64,000 nucleotides of DNA from Pontibacter sp. HSC-36F09 (GTDB lineage Bacteria > Bacteroidota > Bacteroidia > Cytophagales > Hymenobacteraceae). Position numbers and translations under genes: made by a program. Of the stretch, positions 54,751 to 64,000 are shown in pieces. The notes under the pieces were generated by a model. The model saw nothing but the letters and a program-made list of their open reading frames with translations, searched no databases and was not told the origin of the DNA. Location of the stretch: positions 62,001 through 126,000 of the forward strand of contig NZ_JALKAA010000002.1 of the NCBI RefSeq assembly GCF_024171605.1. The letters are read 5' to 3'. Position 1 is the stretch's first letter. Every line of letters starts with the position of its first letter.

Positions 54751-54888
54751 TCTCAGGTATAGCCTCTATACGGCGTTTTGGCTGATGGGGCTTCCACCTG
54801 ATGAGCTATGACAGGTATTGCTTTTAACTATTGCCATACCAGGACGTAAATTAAAGTAATAGAAGCTTCACTAACGAAAACAAACTTG

Positions 54889-55575
54889 ATGGTAAATTTC
54901 ATATACAAAGACAGCCTACAGCTAAAGGCTGGAAATGAGCAGCTGACCGCAGATCTGGCTGTGCCGGAGAATGCAAAGGGACTCGTGATTTTTTCACATG
55001 GCAGCGGGAGCAGTCGCCTCAGCTCGCGCAACCGATTTGTGGCGGAGCACCTGCAGCGCTCCCGCTTTGCTACGATGCTTTTCGACCTGCTCACTGAAGA
55101 GGAGGACCAGCGCCAGGAAAACCGGTTTGATATAGCGCTGCTCACCACACGCCTGATCGATGCCGTGACATGGGTACAGCAGAGCGAATACACGAAAGAC
55201 CTGCACATCGGGCTGTTTGGAGCGAGTACCGGAGCTGCCTCGGCGCTCAGTGCCGCTGCTGCACTTGGCGGTGATATTATCGGTGCGGTGGTAAGCAGGG
55301 GTGGTCGCCCAGACCTGGCCGGTGAAGTGCTGCCTGATGTGCAAAGCCCGACGCTGCTAATCGTAGGCGGCCTGGATGAAGAGGTGCTTGATCTGAACAG
55401 GTGGGCACAGGACAGGTTGCAATGCTTAAAAGATCTGGAGATCGTACCCGATGCTACGCATTTGTTTGAAGAGCCCGGAGCGCTTGAAATGGCCGCCCAA
55501 CTGGCAACTGACTGGTTCCGGAAATACCTGGAGCCCGGCAAACAGCACCCGTTGAGAGAGTTAGAGAGGGAGTGA
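54889..55575 (+). CDS. Alpha/beta hydrolase, dienelactone hydrolase-like
   Basis: A 228-residue soluble hydrolase. It has LVIFSHGSGSSRLSSRNRFVAEHL (oxyanion region HGSGSS), the nucleophile Ser in HIGLFGASTGAASALSAAAAL, Asp in LLIVGGLDEEVLDLN and His in EIVPDATHLFEEPG. This shape is the dienelactone hydrolase-like group often found linked to phosphoribosyltransferases; in some actinobacteria the two domains are in one protein. Here the PRTase gene follows 118 bases later on the same strand. The ATG at 54889 (MVNFIYKDSLQL) is taken; the TTG before it is less likely. Confidence 0.82.
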   Translation: MVNFIYKDSLQLKAGNEQLTADLAVPENAKGLVIFSHGSGSSRLSSRNRFVAEHLQRSRFATMLFDLLTEEEDQRQENRFDIALLTTRLIDAVTWVQQSEYTKDLHIGLFGASTGAASALSAAAALGGDIIGAVVSRGGRPDLAGEVLPDVQSPTLLIVGGLDEEVLDLNRWAQDRLQCLKDLEIVPDATHLFEEPGALEMAAQLATDWFRKYLEPGKQHPLRELERE

Positions 55576-55576
55576 G

Positions 55577-55684
55577 TTCTGATTGAGTGAATGAGTGATT
55601 TATTTTGTGTGTCAACACTCAACAATTTAACCATTCAACAATTTTACATTCACTCATTCACCAACTCACTCATTCACTCAATAA
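55577..55684. repeat. GAGTGA-type and AACAATTTAACAATT-type repeats between hydrolase and PRTase genes
   Basis: Contains GAGTGAATGAGTGA (55584-55597), ACAATTTAACCATTCAACAATT (55621-55642 region), then CACTCATTCACCAACTCACTCATTCACTCA. The AACAATTTAACAATT word is the same one found at 7501 and, inverted, at 8627. Confidence 0.75.
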
Positions 55685-55693
55685 AAAAACGCC

Positions 55694-56323
55694 ATGGAAA
55701 TGATACCCAACAGACAAGTTGCCGCAGAGTTGCTGGCTGATCGGCTAGAGTACTACAGAGGGCAGAAGGGGGTGGTGCTGGCTATACCTCGCGGAGGAGT
55801 GCCGGTGGCAGCGCCCATTGCCCGCCGATTGGGCATGCCATTGGATGTGATCGTTTCCAAGAAAATCGGGCACCCCGCTAACCCGGAGTTTGCGATTGGA
55901 GCGGTGAGTTTGGAAGATGTGGAGGTCGATAAGCGGACCGACGTACCAGCGGAGTATATTCAAGCGGAGGTAGAGCGAATAAAAACAAGTCTGCGCCAAA
56001 AGTACAGGCTCTTTATGGGCAACCGTCAGCCTGTTGACCTGCACGATCGCATTGTGATCATTGTGGACGATGGTATCGCCACTGGCAAGACACTGCTATC
56101 TACTGTAAACATGGCCCGGCACAAGCAACCCCGCAAGATTATAATAGCAGTGCCTGTCGCCCCACGAGCCGCTATCAAGCAGTTTGAGGCGATTGTAGAT
56201 GAAGTGGTATGCCTGCTGGTGCCTCCCATGTTTCAGGCGGTTGGGCAGTTTTACCAGGAGTTTGAACAGGTGAGTGATGAAGAAGTGATTCGCCTGCTCA
56301 GGCAACAGCATGATGAGCAGTAG
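55694..56323 (+). CDS. Phosphoribosyltransferase family protein
   Basis: A 209-residue type I phosphoribosyltransferase. The PRPP-binding loop is IVIIVDDGIATGKTLLSTVNM near residue 125, preceded by the N-terminal VVLAIPRGGVPVAAPIARRLGMPLDVIVSKKIGHPANPEFAIGAVS. The end (EVVCLLVPPMFQAVGQFYQEFEQVSDEEVIRLL) is that of the group fused or linked to dienelactone hydrolase-like proteins and erythromycin esterase-type genes in other bacteria. Substrate base is unknown. The ATG at 55694 follows GCC and a repeat. Together with the preceding hydrolase gene it likely forms a functional pair. Confidence 0.85.
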   Translation: MEMIPNRQVAAELLADRLEYYRGQKGVVLAIPRGGVPVAAPIARRLGMPLDVIVSKKIGHPANPEFAIGAVSLEDVEVDKRTDVPAEYIQAEVERIKTSLRQKYRLFMGNRQPVDLHDRIVIIVDDGIATGKTLLSTVNMARHKQPRKIIIAVPVAPRAAIKQFEAIVDEVVCLLVPPMFQAVGQFYQEFEQVSDEEVIRLLRQQHDEQ

Positions 56324-56339
56324 CAGGTATAGGCCGCCC

Positions 56340-57701
56340 TTAGCGGTCGATCATGAGGTGGCGGATGAACGCCCTGCCTGGCAGTGAGGCTCGTACCATA
56401 TACATGCTGCCGTCACTTAGCTCGGATGTGTTGAGTAACTGTATGAAATTGCCGCGGTTATCAGCTTCCGCTTCATATTCCTTTACCAGTTTTCCCTCCA
56501 GGGTATAGATCGAGATGTTGAACTTCTCCATAGGCTGCAAGGCCAGCATTTGCACCGTAACCGGGTGGCTGCTTTTGGTGTGGGTCGGGTATACCCGCAT
56601 TTCTTCGGTCGCTGCCTGTATCAGGCTCACGGCCAATACTGATGAGTAGCTCTCTGTACCATCAAAGTCCACCTGGCGGAGGCGGTAGTAGTTGACGCCG
56701 TTGCCAGCTTCTTTATCCTGATAGGTATAGCTTTGGGGAAGTGATGTAGTACCGGCCCCTTCTACATGACCAATGGAATCAAATTCAGTGGCGGACTGCC
56801 CTCGCTGCACCTAAAAAAATGCGTTGTCCAGTTCCGAGGCCGTTTCCCAGTCCAGTTGCACACCGCTCTGTGTGGCTATACCTTTAAAGCTGTGCAGCTC
56901 GACTGGCAGTGGAATGATGATCTCGTTCATGATAGCATCAAACCAGACTTGCGCCATTTTAGCTTCTCCAAGCTTATTGGGATGCAGTCCATCGAAAGAG
57001 TCGCCTCGGCCTGGTACCGAATTAGGATTTTGGGCGGGATTGAATCCAGTGTTCTGGTCTACTAATACTACCTGGGAATCCGGATAGCGGCTATCGCTGT
57101 TTAAGGATGTCACAAGGGCTGGTAATTGTTCATTGAAGAGCGGAATCTCCTTACTAACCTCATTAAGGTCTGGATTATCTGGATTGGCGGGAATAAGCCG
57201 GGCCATAAGGATCAGGACTGCCGGGTTCTTTTCCCGCAGGACTTCAACTATTTGTCTCAGATCGGTCAGCGTGCTTTCAATGGATTGTTTCTGGAACAGG
57301 TCGTTTGTGCCCAAATGCAGCAGTACAAGGTCCGGCTTATGCGCTTCAGCCCATTTAGCAATGTTGTTTCCCTCTCTGCCATTCAGTATTTCATCAGCCC
57401 GCCATCCCCAATGGCCTTCGTTTCTGTTGCTGAAGGTTTGCCCCTCATAATCCTGAAAAGGAGGGTTGCCGCCGTCATTCTCTGTCTGAGAACCTACAAA
57501 CTCAAAGTTTACGCCCGCATCAATCAGCTTCATCCACAGAGGATACCTGTAGCTGGCAAGCTCCCTATTCCCCTGCGTAATCGAATTGCCCAGTGGCATA
57601 ATTCTGACTGACTGAGATTGCGGATAGGACTTGAAACTCAAAAGTAAGAACGGGATAAGGAAGTAAGCCTGTTTTCGGAAAAGTGTGAGAACGGAACGCA
57701 T
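56340..57701 (-). pseudogene. SGNH/GDSL hydrolase with T9SS C-terminal domain, interrupted by an in-frame TAG
   Basis: The 5' part (57701 to 56811) encodes a signal peptide (FRKQAYFLIPFLLLSFKSYPQ) and an SGNH hydrolase: block I IMPLGNSITQGNRELASYR with the nucleophile Ser, block III DLVLLHLGTNDLFQ and block V FDGLHPNKLGEAKMAQVWFD with Asp/His. It reads on through VELHSFKGIATQSGVQLDWETASELDNAFF, then meets TAG at 56811-56813. The same frame continues with VQRGQSATEFDSIG...NYYRLRQVDFDGTESYSS and a type IX sorting domain (EMRVYPTHTKSSHPVTVQM... to 56340). The usual sequence is NAFFEVQRG, so GAG to TAG is likely. As it stands the hydrolase would lack its sorting domain. Start ATG at 57701 begins at the signal peptide. 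Confidence 0.8.
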
Positions 57702-57787
57702 AGAGCTGTAAGCTAAGTGGTTGGTGCTGAGTAGCTCATAAAACGTGCGCAACGCTGTTGAGTTGCGCTTAGTTTGGGCATCAGATG

Positions 57788-58666
57788 CTATTGTCCTGTC
57801 TCTCTGCGGTGGCGTTGTGCTGCTAAATTGTGCAATGCCTCTTCATTTGCCTTTATGGCATCATACCAGCGCTTAGCAATGAATTTTTCGCCTTCCGTAT
57901 TCGGGTGCAGCGCGTCGTAGGTAAGGGTAGACGGATTGTAGCCGGAGTTTATGTCAACTACGATAATTGGAGATTTCTGAGTTGAAAGGCGTGTTGCCAG
58001 CGCAGGAAGCAGGGATACAAAGTGCTGGGTAGAATCCACGTTGGCGTACTGCGCAGGTATAGGGGTGATCTTGGCCAGCAGGATTGCGACATTCTCATTG
58101 TCGGCACGCAACTGCCCGATGATTTGTTCTATTCTGTTGATAGTGCCATCTGTCGGTTTGCTATGGATCATGTCGTTGGTGCCCAAGTGCATCAACACTA
58201 CATCCGGGGTATAGCCCTTCAGCCAATCACTCAATTTGCCCTTGTCGCGCTTGTATTGGGTTGGTTTTTCGTAACCGTTCAGGAGGTCAGTGGTGGCCCA
58301 GCCCCAGTGCCCTTCGTGTTTATTCGTGAAAGTCTGCCCCTTGTAAGTTTCTCCCATCTTAGGTGAGGCCACATCGGCGCCTTGCTCCGTATTGGGAGCA
58401 TCCCGGTACCAGTTCGTGTTCATGGAGCCCACAAACTCAAACTTCACCCCGGCATCTACCAGCATCTTCCAGAGTTCATACCGGTAACTGGGGTTAACCT
58501 CTCCTCCCTGTGTGATGGAGTTACCCAAAGGCATGATTCTGAGCGATATACTTTCCTGCTGTGGCTCTATTTCTTCCTTGGTCTCGTCGTCTGTACAGGC
58601 TGTAGAAAATAGGATAAATGAAAGGAGTAACAGATATCTAAAGTCGATCTTAAGTTTCGAAAACAT
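57788..58666 (-). CDS. SGNH/GDSL hydrolase lipoprotein
   Basis: A 292-residue lipoprotein and intact paralog of its downstream neighbour. The signal YLLLLSFILFSTACTDD has the lipobox STAC. Block I is LRIMPLGNSITQGGEVNPSYRYELWKMLVDAGVKFEFVGS with the catalytic Ser, block III is DVVLMHLGTNDMIHSK with Gly and Asn of the oxyanion hole, and block V is LTYDALHPNTEGEKFIAKRWYDA with the Asp-x-x-His pair. Such enzymes often deacetylate polysaccharides. No T9SS domain here, so the two paralogs differ in delivery (membrane anchor against type IX secretion). Start is the ATG at 58666. Confidence 0.85.
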   Translation of the reverse strand: MFSKLKIDFRYLLLLSFILFSTACTDDETKEEIEPQQESISLRIMPLGNSITQGGEVNPSYRYELWKMLVDAGVKFEFVGSMNTNWYRDAPNTEQGADVASPKMGETYKGQTFTNKHEGHWGWATTDLLNGYEKPTQYKRDKGKLSDWLKGYTPDVVLMHLGTNDMIHSKPTDGTINRIEQIIGQLRADNENVAILLAKITPIPAQYANVDSTQHFVSLLPALATRLSTQKSPIIVVDINSGYNPSTLTYDALHPNTEGEKFIAKRWYDAIKANEEALHNLAAQRHRRETGQ

Positions 58667-58846
58667 AATGTGTATTACAGATAATTAGTAAGAGAAGCAC
58701 AGTGGCTAAAAACGAGAAGTATGAAATTCGGTTGCATTTCGGCTCTGCACGCAACCTGATTATTGTCCAATTTCACAAAAATGCACCTGTATTGAACAGT
58801 ACAAATGAAACACCCGGGGAAGGTTTAGCCTTATCAAAAAGACTCT

Positions 58847-58854
58847 TATATTTG
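58847..58854 (+). promoter_or_regulatory. -7 element upstream of isocitrate dehydrogenase
   Basis: TATATTTG at 58847-58854 matches TAnnTTTG and lies 93 bases before the start codon at 58948. Confidence 0.5.
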
Positions 58855-58935
58855 CTTCTTAAACTAGCGTGGGGAAAATGGTATTACCGGCTGAGAAAAA
58901 GCGGTAAGCTCAGTTCCTCGAATCTAACTATTTAA

Positions 58936-61149
<2,214 letters not shown>

Positions 61150-61171
61150 GGAAGTGTAAAGAGTAAAAAAG

Positions 61172-61207
61172 AAAGGCTGCCTGAGCGATCGGGCAGCCTT
61201 TTTTGTT
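61172..61207. terminator. Terminator between icd and DUF3667 gene
   Basis: AAAGGCTGCC (61172-61181) pairs with GGCAGCCTTT (61192-61201), followed by TTTTTG. It lies between convergent genes and is nearly the same stem as that after aspS. Confidence 0.9.
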
Positions 61208-61214
61208 TTATACT

Positions 61215-62108
61215 TTACCCTCCAATCGAATGCATAATCTTATAGAACATCAGAATTCGGTAGCTCTGCAGGCCAATCATCAATAAAACCAACACCAAAG
61301 CAGCTCCTGCCAATGCTCTGCCAGCACTTATTCTATAAAAACGCCTGGATGCTAGCGCAAAATAGATGGCAATAACAAGGCCGTGAAAAGAGGTATAGTA
61401 TACATCAAAGGACGAAGAGTAACCCTCAAGATGAAGCAAGTAAGTGAGAGGCTCGCCAATCACCCACTTGCCTAGCGTGAAAAAAAGCAATACAAAAGAA
61501 AAAACGTAACTCGCAAAAATCAGGTGCTCAAACAAGTGGCGCTTTTTATTTGCAAAGCAAATGATGGAGGTGAGGGTAATAACAGGTATAAAATAAACGA
61601 TAAAGGCCTTGGATTGGCTCGCCATTTTTTCATTGAACAGGCTTGCCAAGCTATCAATATTTACCCCTTGGGCAACCATTCGGTTGATAGTCTCTTTTGT
61701 GCCAAATGTGATATAAGGGTCGAAGTTGTAGAAGGTGAAGAAGCTGGAGGCAAATATGTTGTTCTTTCCTGTCAGCAAAAAGAAAATCAGGTTGCAGACC
61801 ACAAAAAGCTGCAGCGGCTTCATGTACGCCACGCGTCGGCCTTCTAGAAAATGGAGCGGCAACTGACCAGGCTTGAGAAACAGCAACTTAACCGTTCTGA
61901 AAAACTTGCCATCGAAATGGGTGATGCCCTCCAGTAGTTCCTCTAGAAAATGCTTGATGGAGAACTCGTGCGGGTCTACTTTTTTCTCGCCGCAGGCACC
62001 GCAAAACTTATCGTCCATTGGCTTACCACAGGAAACACAATGCTGTGCACTGGAGGGAATTATGTTTTTTGCCAAATCGCTAGTGGTACTTAGTGATTGT
62101 GTTTCCAT
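61215..62108 (-). CDS. DUF3667 domain membrane protein
   Basis: A 297-residue inner-membrane protein. It opens with a zinc-ribbon (CVSCGKPMDDKFCGACGEKKVD) with four Cys, then FSIKHFLEELLEGITHFDGKFFRTVKLLFLKPGQLPLHFLEGRRVAYMKPLQLFVVCNLIFFLLT, the exact DUF3667 signature. Four further hydrophobic segments follow. Family members are common in Bacteroidota, of unknown function. It converges with icd. Start is the ATG at 62108. Two AGGTATA words are in this gene. Confidence 0.88.
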   Translation of the reverse strand: METQSLSTTSDLAKNIIPSSAQHCVSCGKPMDDKFCGACGEKKVDPHEFSIKHFLEELLEGITHFDGKFFRTVKLLFLKPGQLPLHFLEGRRVAYMKPLQLFVVCNLIFFLLTGKNNIFASSFFTFYNFDPYITFGTKETINRMVAQGVNIDSLASLFNEKMASQSKAFIVYFIPVITLTSIICFANKKRHLFEHLIFASYVFSFVLLFFTLGKWVIGEPLTYLLHLEGYSSSFDVYYTSFHGLVIAIYFALASRRFYRISAGRALAGAALVLVLLMIGLQSYRILMFYKIMHSIGG

Positions 62109-62372
62109 TGTTCAAACTTATGTAAAGTGAAAGCAATTTTTCGCTGTTGACCAAATAATAGACATAGACTAAATTATAAAATTCTGATTTTAAATACAAT
62201 AGTTGTGTCTGGTCTCTCTATAACGCAACTGTTATGGTGTTGACTTCCCGTGTCATCTTAGTTCTGTACTTCCTTCCAAACCAAACAACTAAATTCTCTC
62301 TTCTCATTTGCTTAACTTTGAAGTTAAGGTATAGCCAACTTTTTATGTATAGCGGCGGCCTGAGACGCAAAA
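62109..62372. other. AT-rich spacer between DUF3667 and helicase genes
   Basis: About 264 AT-rich bases between divergent genes. One AGGTATA word at 62327. No promoter box or repeat could be assigned. Confidence 0.4.
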
Positions 62373-64000
62373 ATGGAAGAGCAACACCCCCCGTTCGAAC
62401 CTTTTGACAGCACCGACGACCCGGAGTCGCTTTTTGCCGCATACCTTTCTTCTCAACCACAGCTGTCTGGAAGTTCTGCCGATTCACGAACGATCATTGT
62501 GATTGGCAGGCACCGCTACTACAACCTGTTCAGTGCGCAGCTTGTCTCCTGTAACTTAAGCAGCACAGGCGAACTTAAGGCGCCTTTTGCGGTGCTGAAT
62601 CCGCTTGAACTGGTGTGGCGGACCGAAAAGCCGGAGGAGTTGAAGTTCTACAGTGCCATTGCCCGCTTTCAGAGCTTCTACGAAAAGTCAGCGACCGATA
62701 CAGCCAGTCTGAAGGCACTGGTGCGCAACCCGCTGCGCTATACCTTCTATCTCCACGATAGCAAAGTTTCCGAAAAAATAACCGCGAAGTCGCTTACGCC
62801 TGTGCAGGTCACGCAACCCAGTGTAGACTTTAAAGTGCGCATCAGCCTGAGTAGCGATATGTTCAGTATCACCAGCGATCTGTTTGTAAACGGCGCCTAC
62901 TACCCTCTAAGCCGCATCAAGGTCCGTTTCGGCCACTTCCTGGTAGCTGACGATGCCTGGCACCTGTGCTCCAACCCACAGCTGCCTGCTGTGGTGGCTT
63001 ATTTTAAAAAGCACGACCAGGAACTGCATTTGCCGCATGATGCCTTCCTGCAATTTCAGCAGCAGGTGCTATCCAGGATAGATACGCATGTGCCCGTGGA
63101 GTATACCTACCTGAAGCCCGCCACCAAAGCGCAATTGAGGAGCAGGGGCTTTAACCAGGAACTGGAAAAGGTGCTATACCTGATCGAGTCGGAGAATTAT
63201 GTGCTGCTGCACCCTTTCATGCGCTACGGCGAAATCGAGATCCCGCTGCTGTCGAATAAGCTGATCTATGACCAGGACAACATGGGCAGGCCGTTTTTTG
63301 TGGCGCGCAATACTGAGGCGGAAGCAGCTTTTACCAAATTGCTGATACAACAGCACCCGCACTTCTGGGAGCAGCTCGACAACATGCTCGACTATTTTTA
63401 CCTGCACAAGGATAGGTTCCTGGATGAGGCGTGGTTTCTCAATGCCTTCGACAACCTGGCTGCGCACGGGGTGACCATTCTTGGCTTCAACGACCTGCAA
63501 GGCAACAAGCTCAACCAGCACAAAGCCACGGTGGACATTCAGGTAGACAGCGGTCTGAATTGGTTTAATGTAACCATGCAGGTGAAATTTGGCCGCAAGA
63601 AGGCTTCGCTGAAGCAGCTGAAGAAAGCAGTTGTGAACAAGAGCAAATACGTGCTGCTCGACGATGGCACCATGGGCATTATACCTGAGGAGTGGCTCCA
63701 GAAGCTAAAAGTCTATTTCGACACAGGTATAGTAGAGGAGGAATTGCTACAGATTCCCAAAACGAAATTTGCCGTGCTCACGGAGCTGTTCGAAGACTAT
63801 ATGCTGAACGAGCAGGTACACAAAGAGCTGTGGTGGTACCAGACACAGCTGAGCAACGTGGAAAACATCGCTCCTATACCTGCACCGGCCGGACTACAAA
63901 CCACTTTGCGGCCTTACCAATTGCAGGGCCTGAGCTGGCTCAACTTCTTAGACGACCTGCAGTTTGGCGGCTGCCTCGCTGATGACATGGGTCTGGGTAA
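62373..64000 (+). CDS. SNF2/DEAD-type helicase, N-terminal part (3' end outside window)
   Basis: The frame opens at ATG 62373 ([16 protein letters not shown]) and continues to the window edge, 542 full codons. The first 500 residues are an N-terminal region found before SNF2 helicases of Bacteroidota: [60 protein letters not shown] and the DUF3670-like/helicase-linker [24 protein letters not shown]. At the end comes [33 protein letters not shown], the start of the SNF2 ATPase (Q-x-x-G-x-x-W-L and Walker A region D-D-M-G-L-G-K). The remainder, including the DEAH box, lies outside. It could serve in chromatin-free DNA translocation or repair; the exact role is unknown. Confidence 0.85.
   Translation, partial: [542 protein letters not shown]

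Noticed and set aside
54828..55634. A 268-codon minus-strand frame opposite the hydrolase gene
   Set aside because: Ser- and Arg-rich with no fold; the plus strand has a complete catalytic triad.
58702..58935. A 77-codon plus-strand frame before icd, GTG start
   Set aside because: It overlaps the likely icd promoter and has no family or composition support.

Overview
The window looks like a chromosomal segment of a Bacteroidota bacterium of the order Cytophagales, most likely family Hymenobacteraceae (Pontibacter or a close relative). The basis is family content and gene style: a type IX secretion C-terminal domain, a short NuoG, a DsbD-like reductase with a C-terminal thioredoxin domain, DUF3667 and carboxypeptidase-regulatory-like proteins, outer-membrane barrels, and promoters of the Bacteroidota type (TTTG, about 19-20 bases, TAnnTTTG). 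This assignment is inference; no rRNA or tRNA gene is present to confirm it.

Layout. 1-11 kb: mixed housekeeping and envelope genes (serine hydrolase fragment, PaiA-like and arylamine acetyltransferases, YnfA, LD-carboxypeptidase, AbgT transporter, outer-membrane barrel, TraB-like lipoprotein with RidA, a radical SAM gene inside long inverted repeats, gamma carbonic anhydrase, CNNM/CorC transporter). 11-23 kb: DsbD, superoxide dismutase, TadA, small hypothetical genes, GtrA and a GT22-like glycosyltransferase separated by an AT-rich insert, a glycerophosphodiester phosphodiesterase and aspS. 23-38 kb: the complete respiratory complex I set (nuoA to nuoN, all on the minus strand), split between nuoJ and nuoK by an opposite-strand lipoprotein gene and one copy of a dispersed repeat whose inverted partner lies beyond nuoN. 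38-50 kb: proline catabolism (P5C dehydrogenase), YjjG, an ArsR regulator, a type II NADH dehydrogenase, DUF1275, an esterase, an Fcy1-like deaminase and ClpB. 50-64 kb: a YceI-porin-YceI operon, endonuclease V, a hydrolase/phosphoribosyltransferase pair, two tandem SGNH hydrolases (one broken by an in-frame stop before its sorting domain), monomeric isocitrate dehydrogenase, DUF3667 and the start of a SNF2-type helicase.

The strongest unexplained signal is a short word, AGGTATA (fuller form CAGGTATAG / CTATACCTG). By hand I count about 145 copies on the two strands together, against about 8 expected by chance. It is spread through genes and spacers and forms inverted pairs that make up the stems of several terminators. 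This resembles the layout of DNA uptake sequences or of the HIP1 word in cyanobacteria, but its function here is unknown. Other structures worth attention are the duplicated 3' end of gtrA around a low-GC gene, the inverted-repeat-flanked radical SAM gene, and several families of intergenic repeats.

All calls were made by reading the sequence. No database search was run, so family names rest on recognised motifs and lengths.
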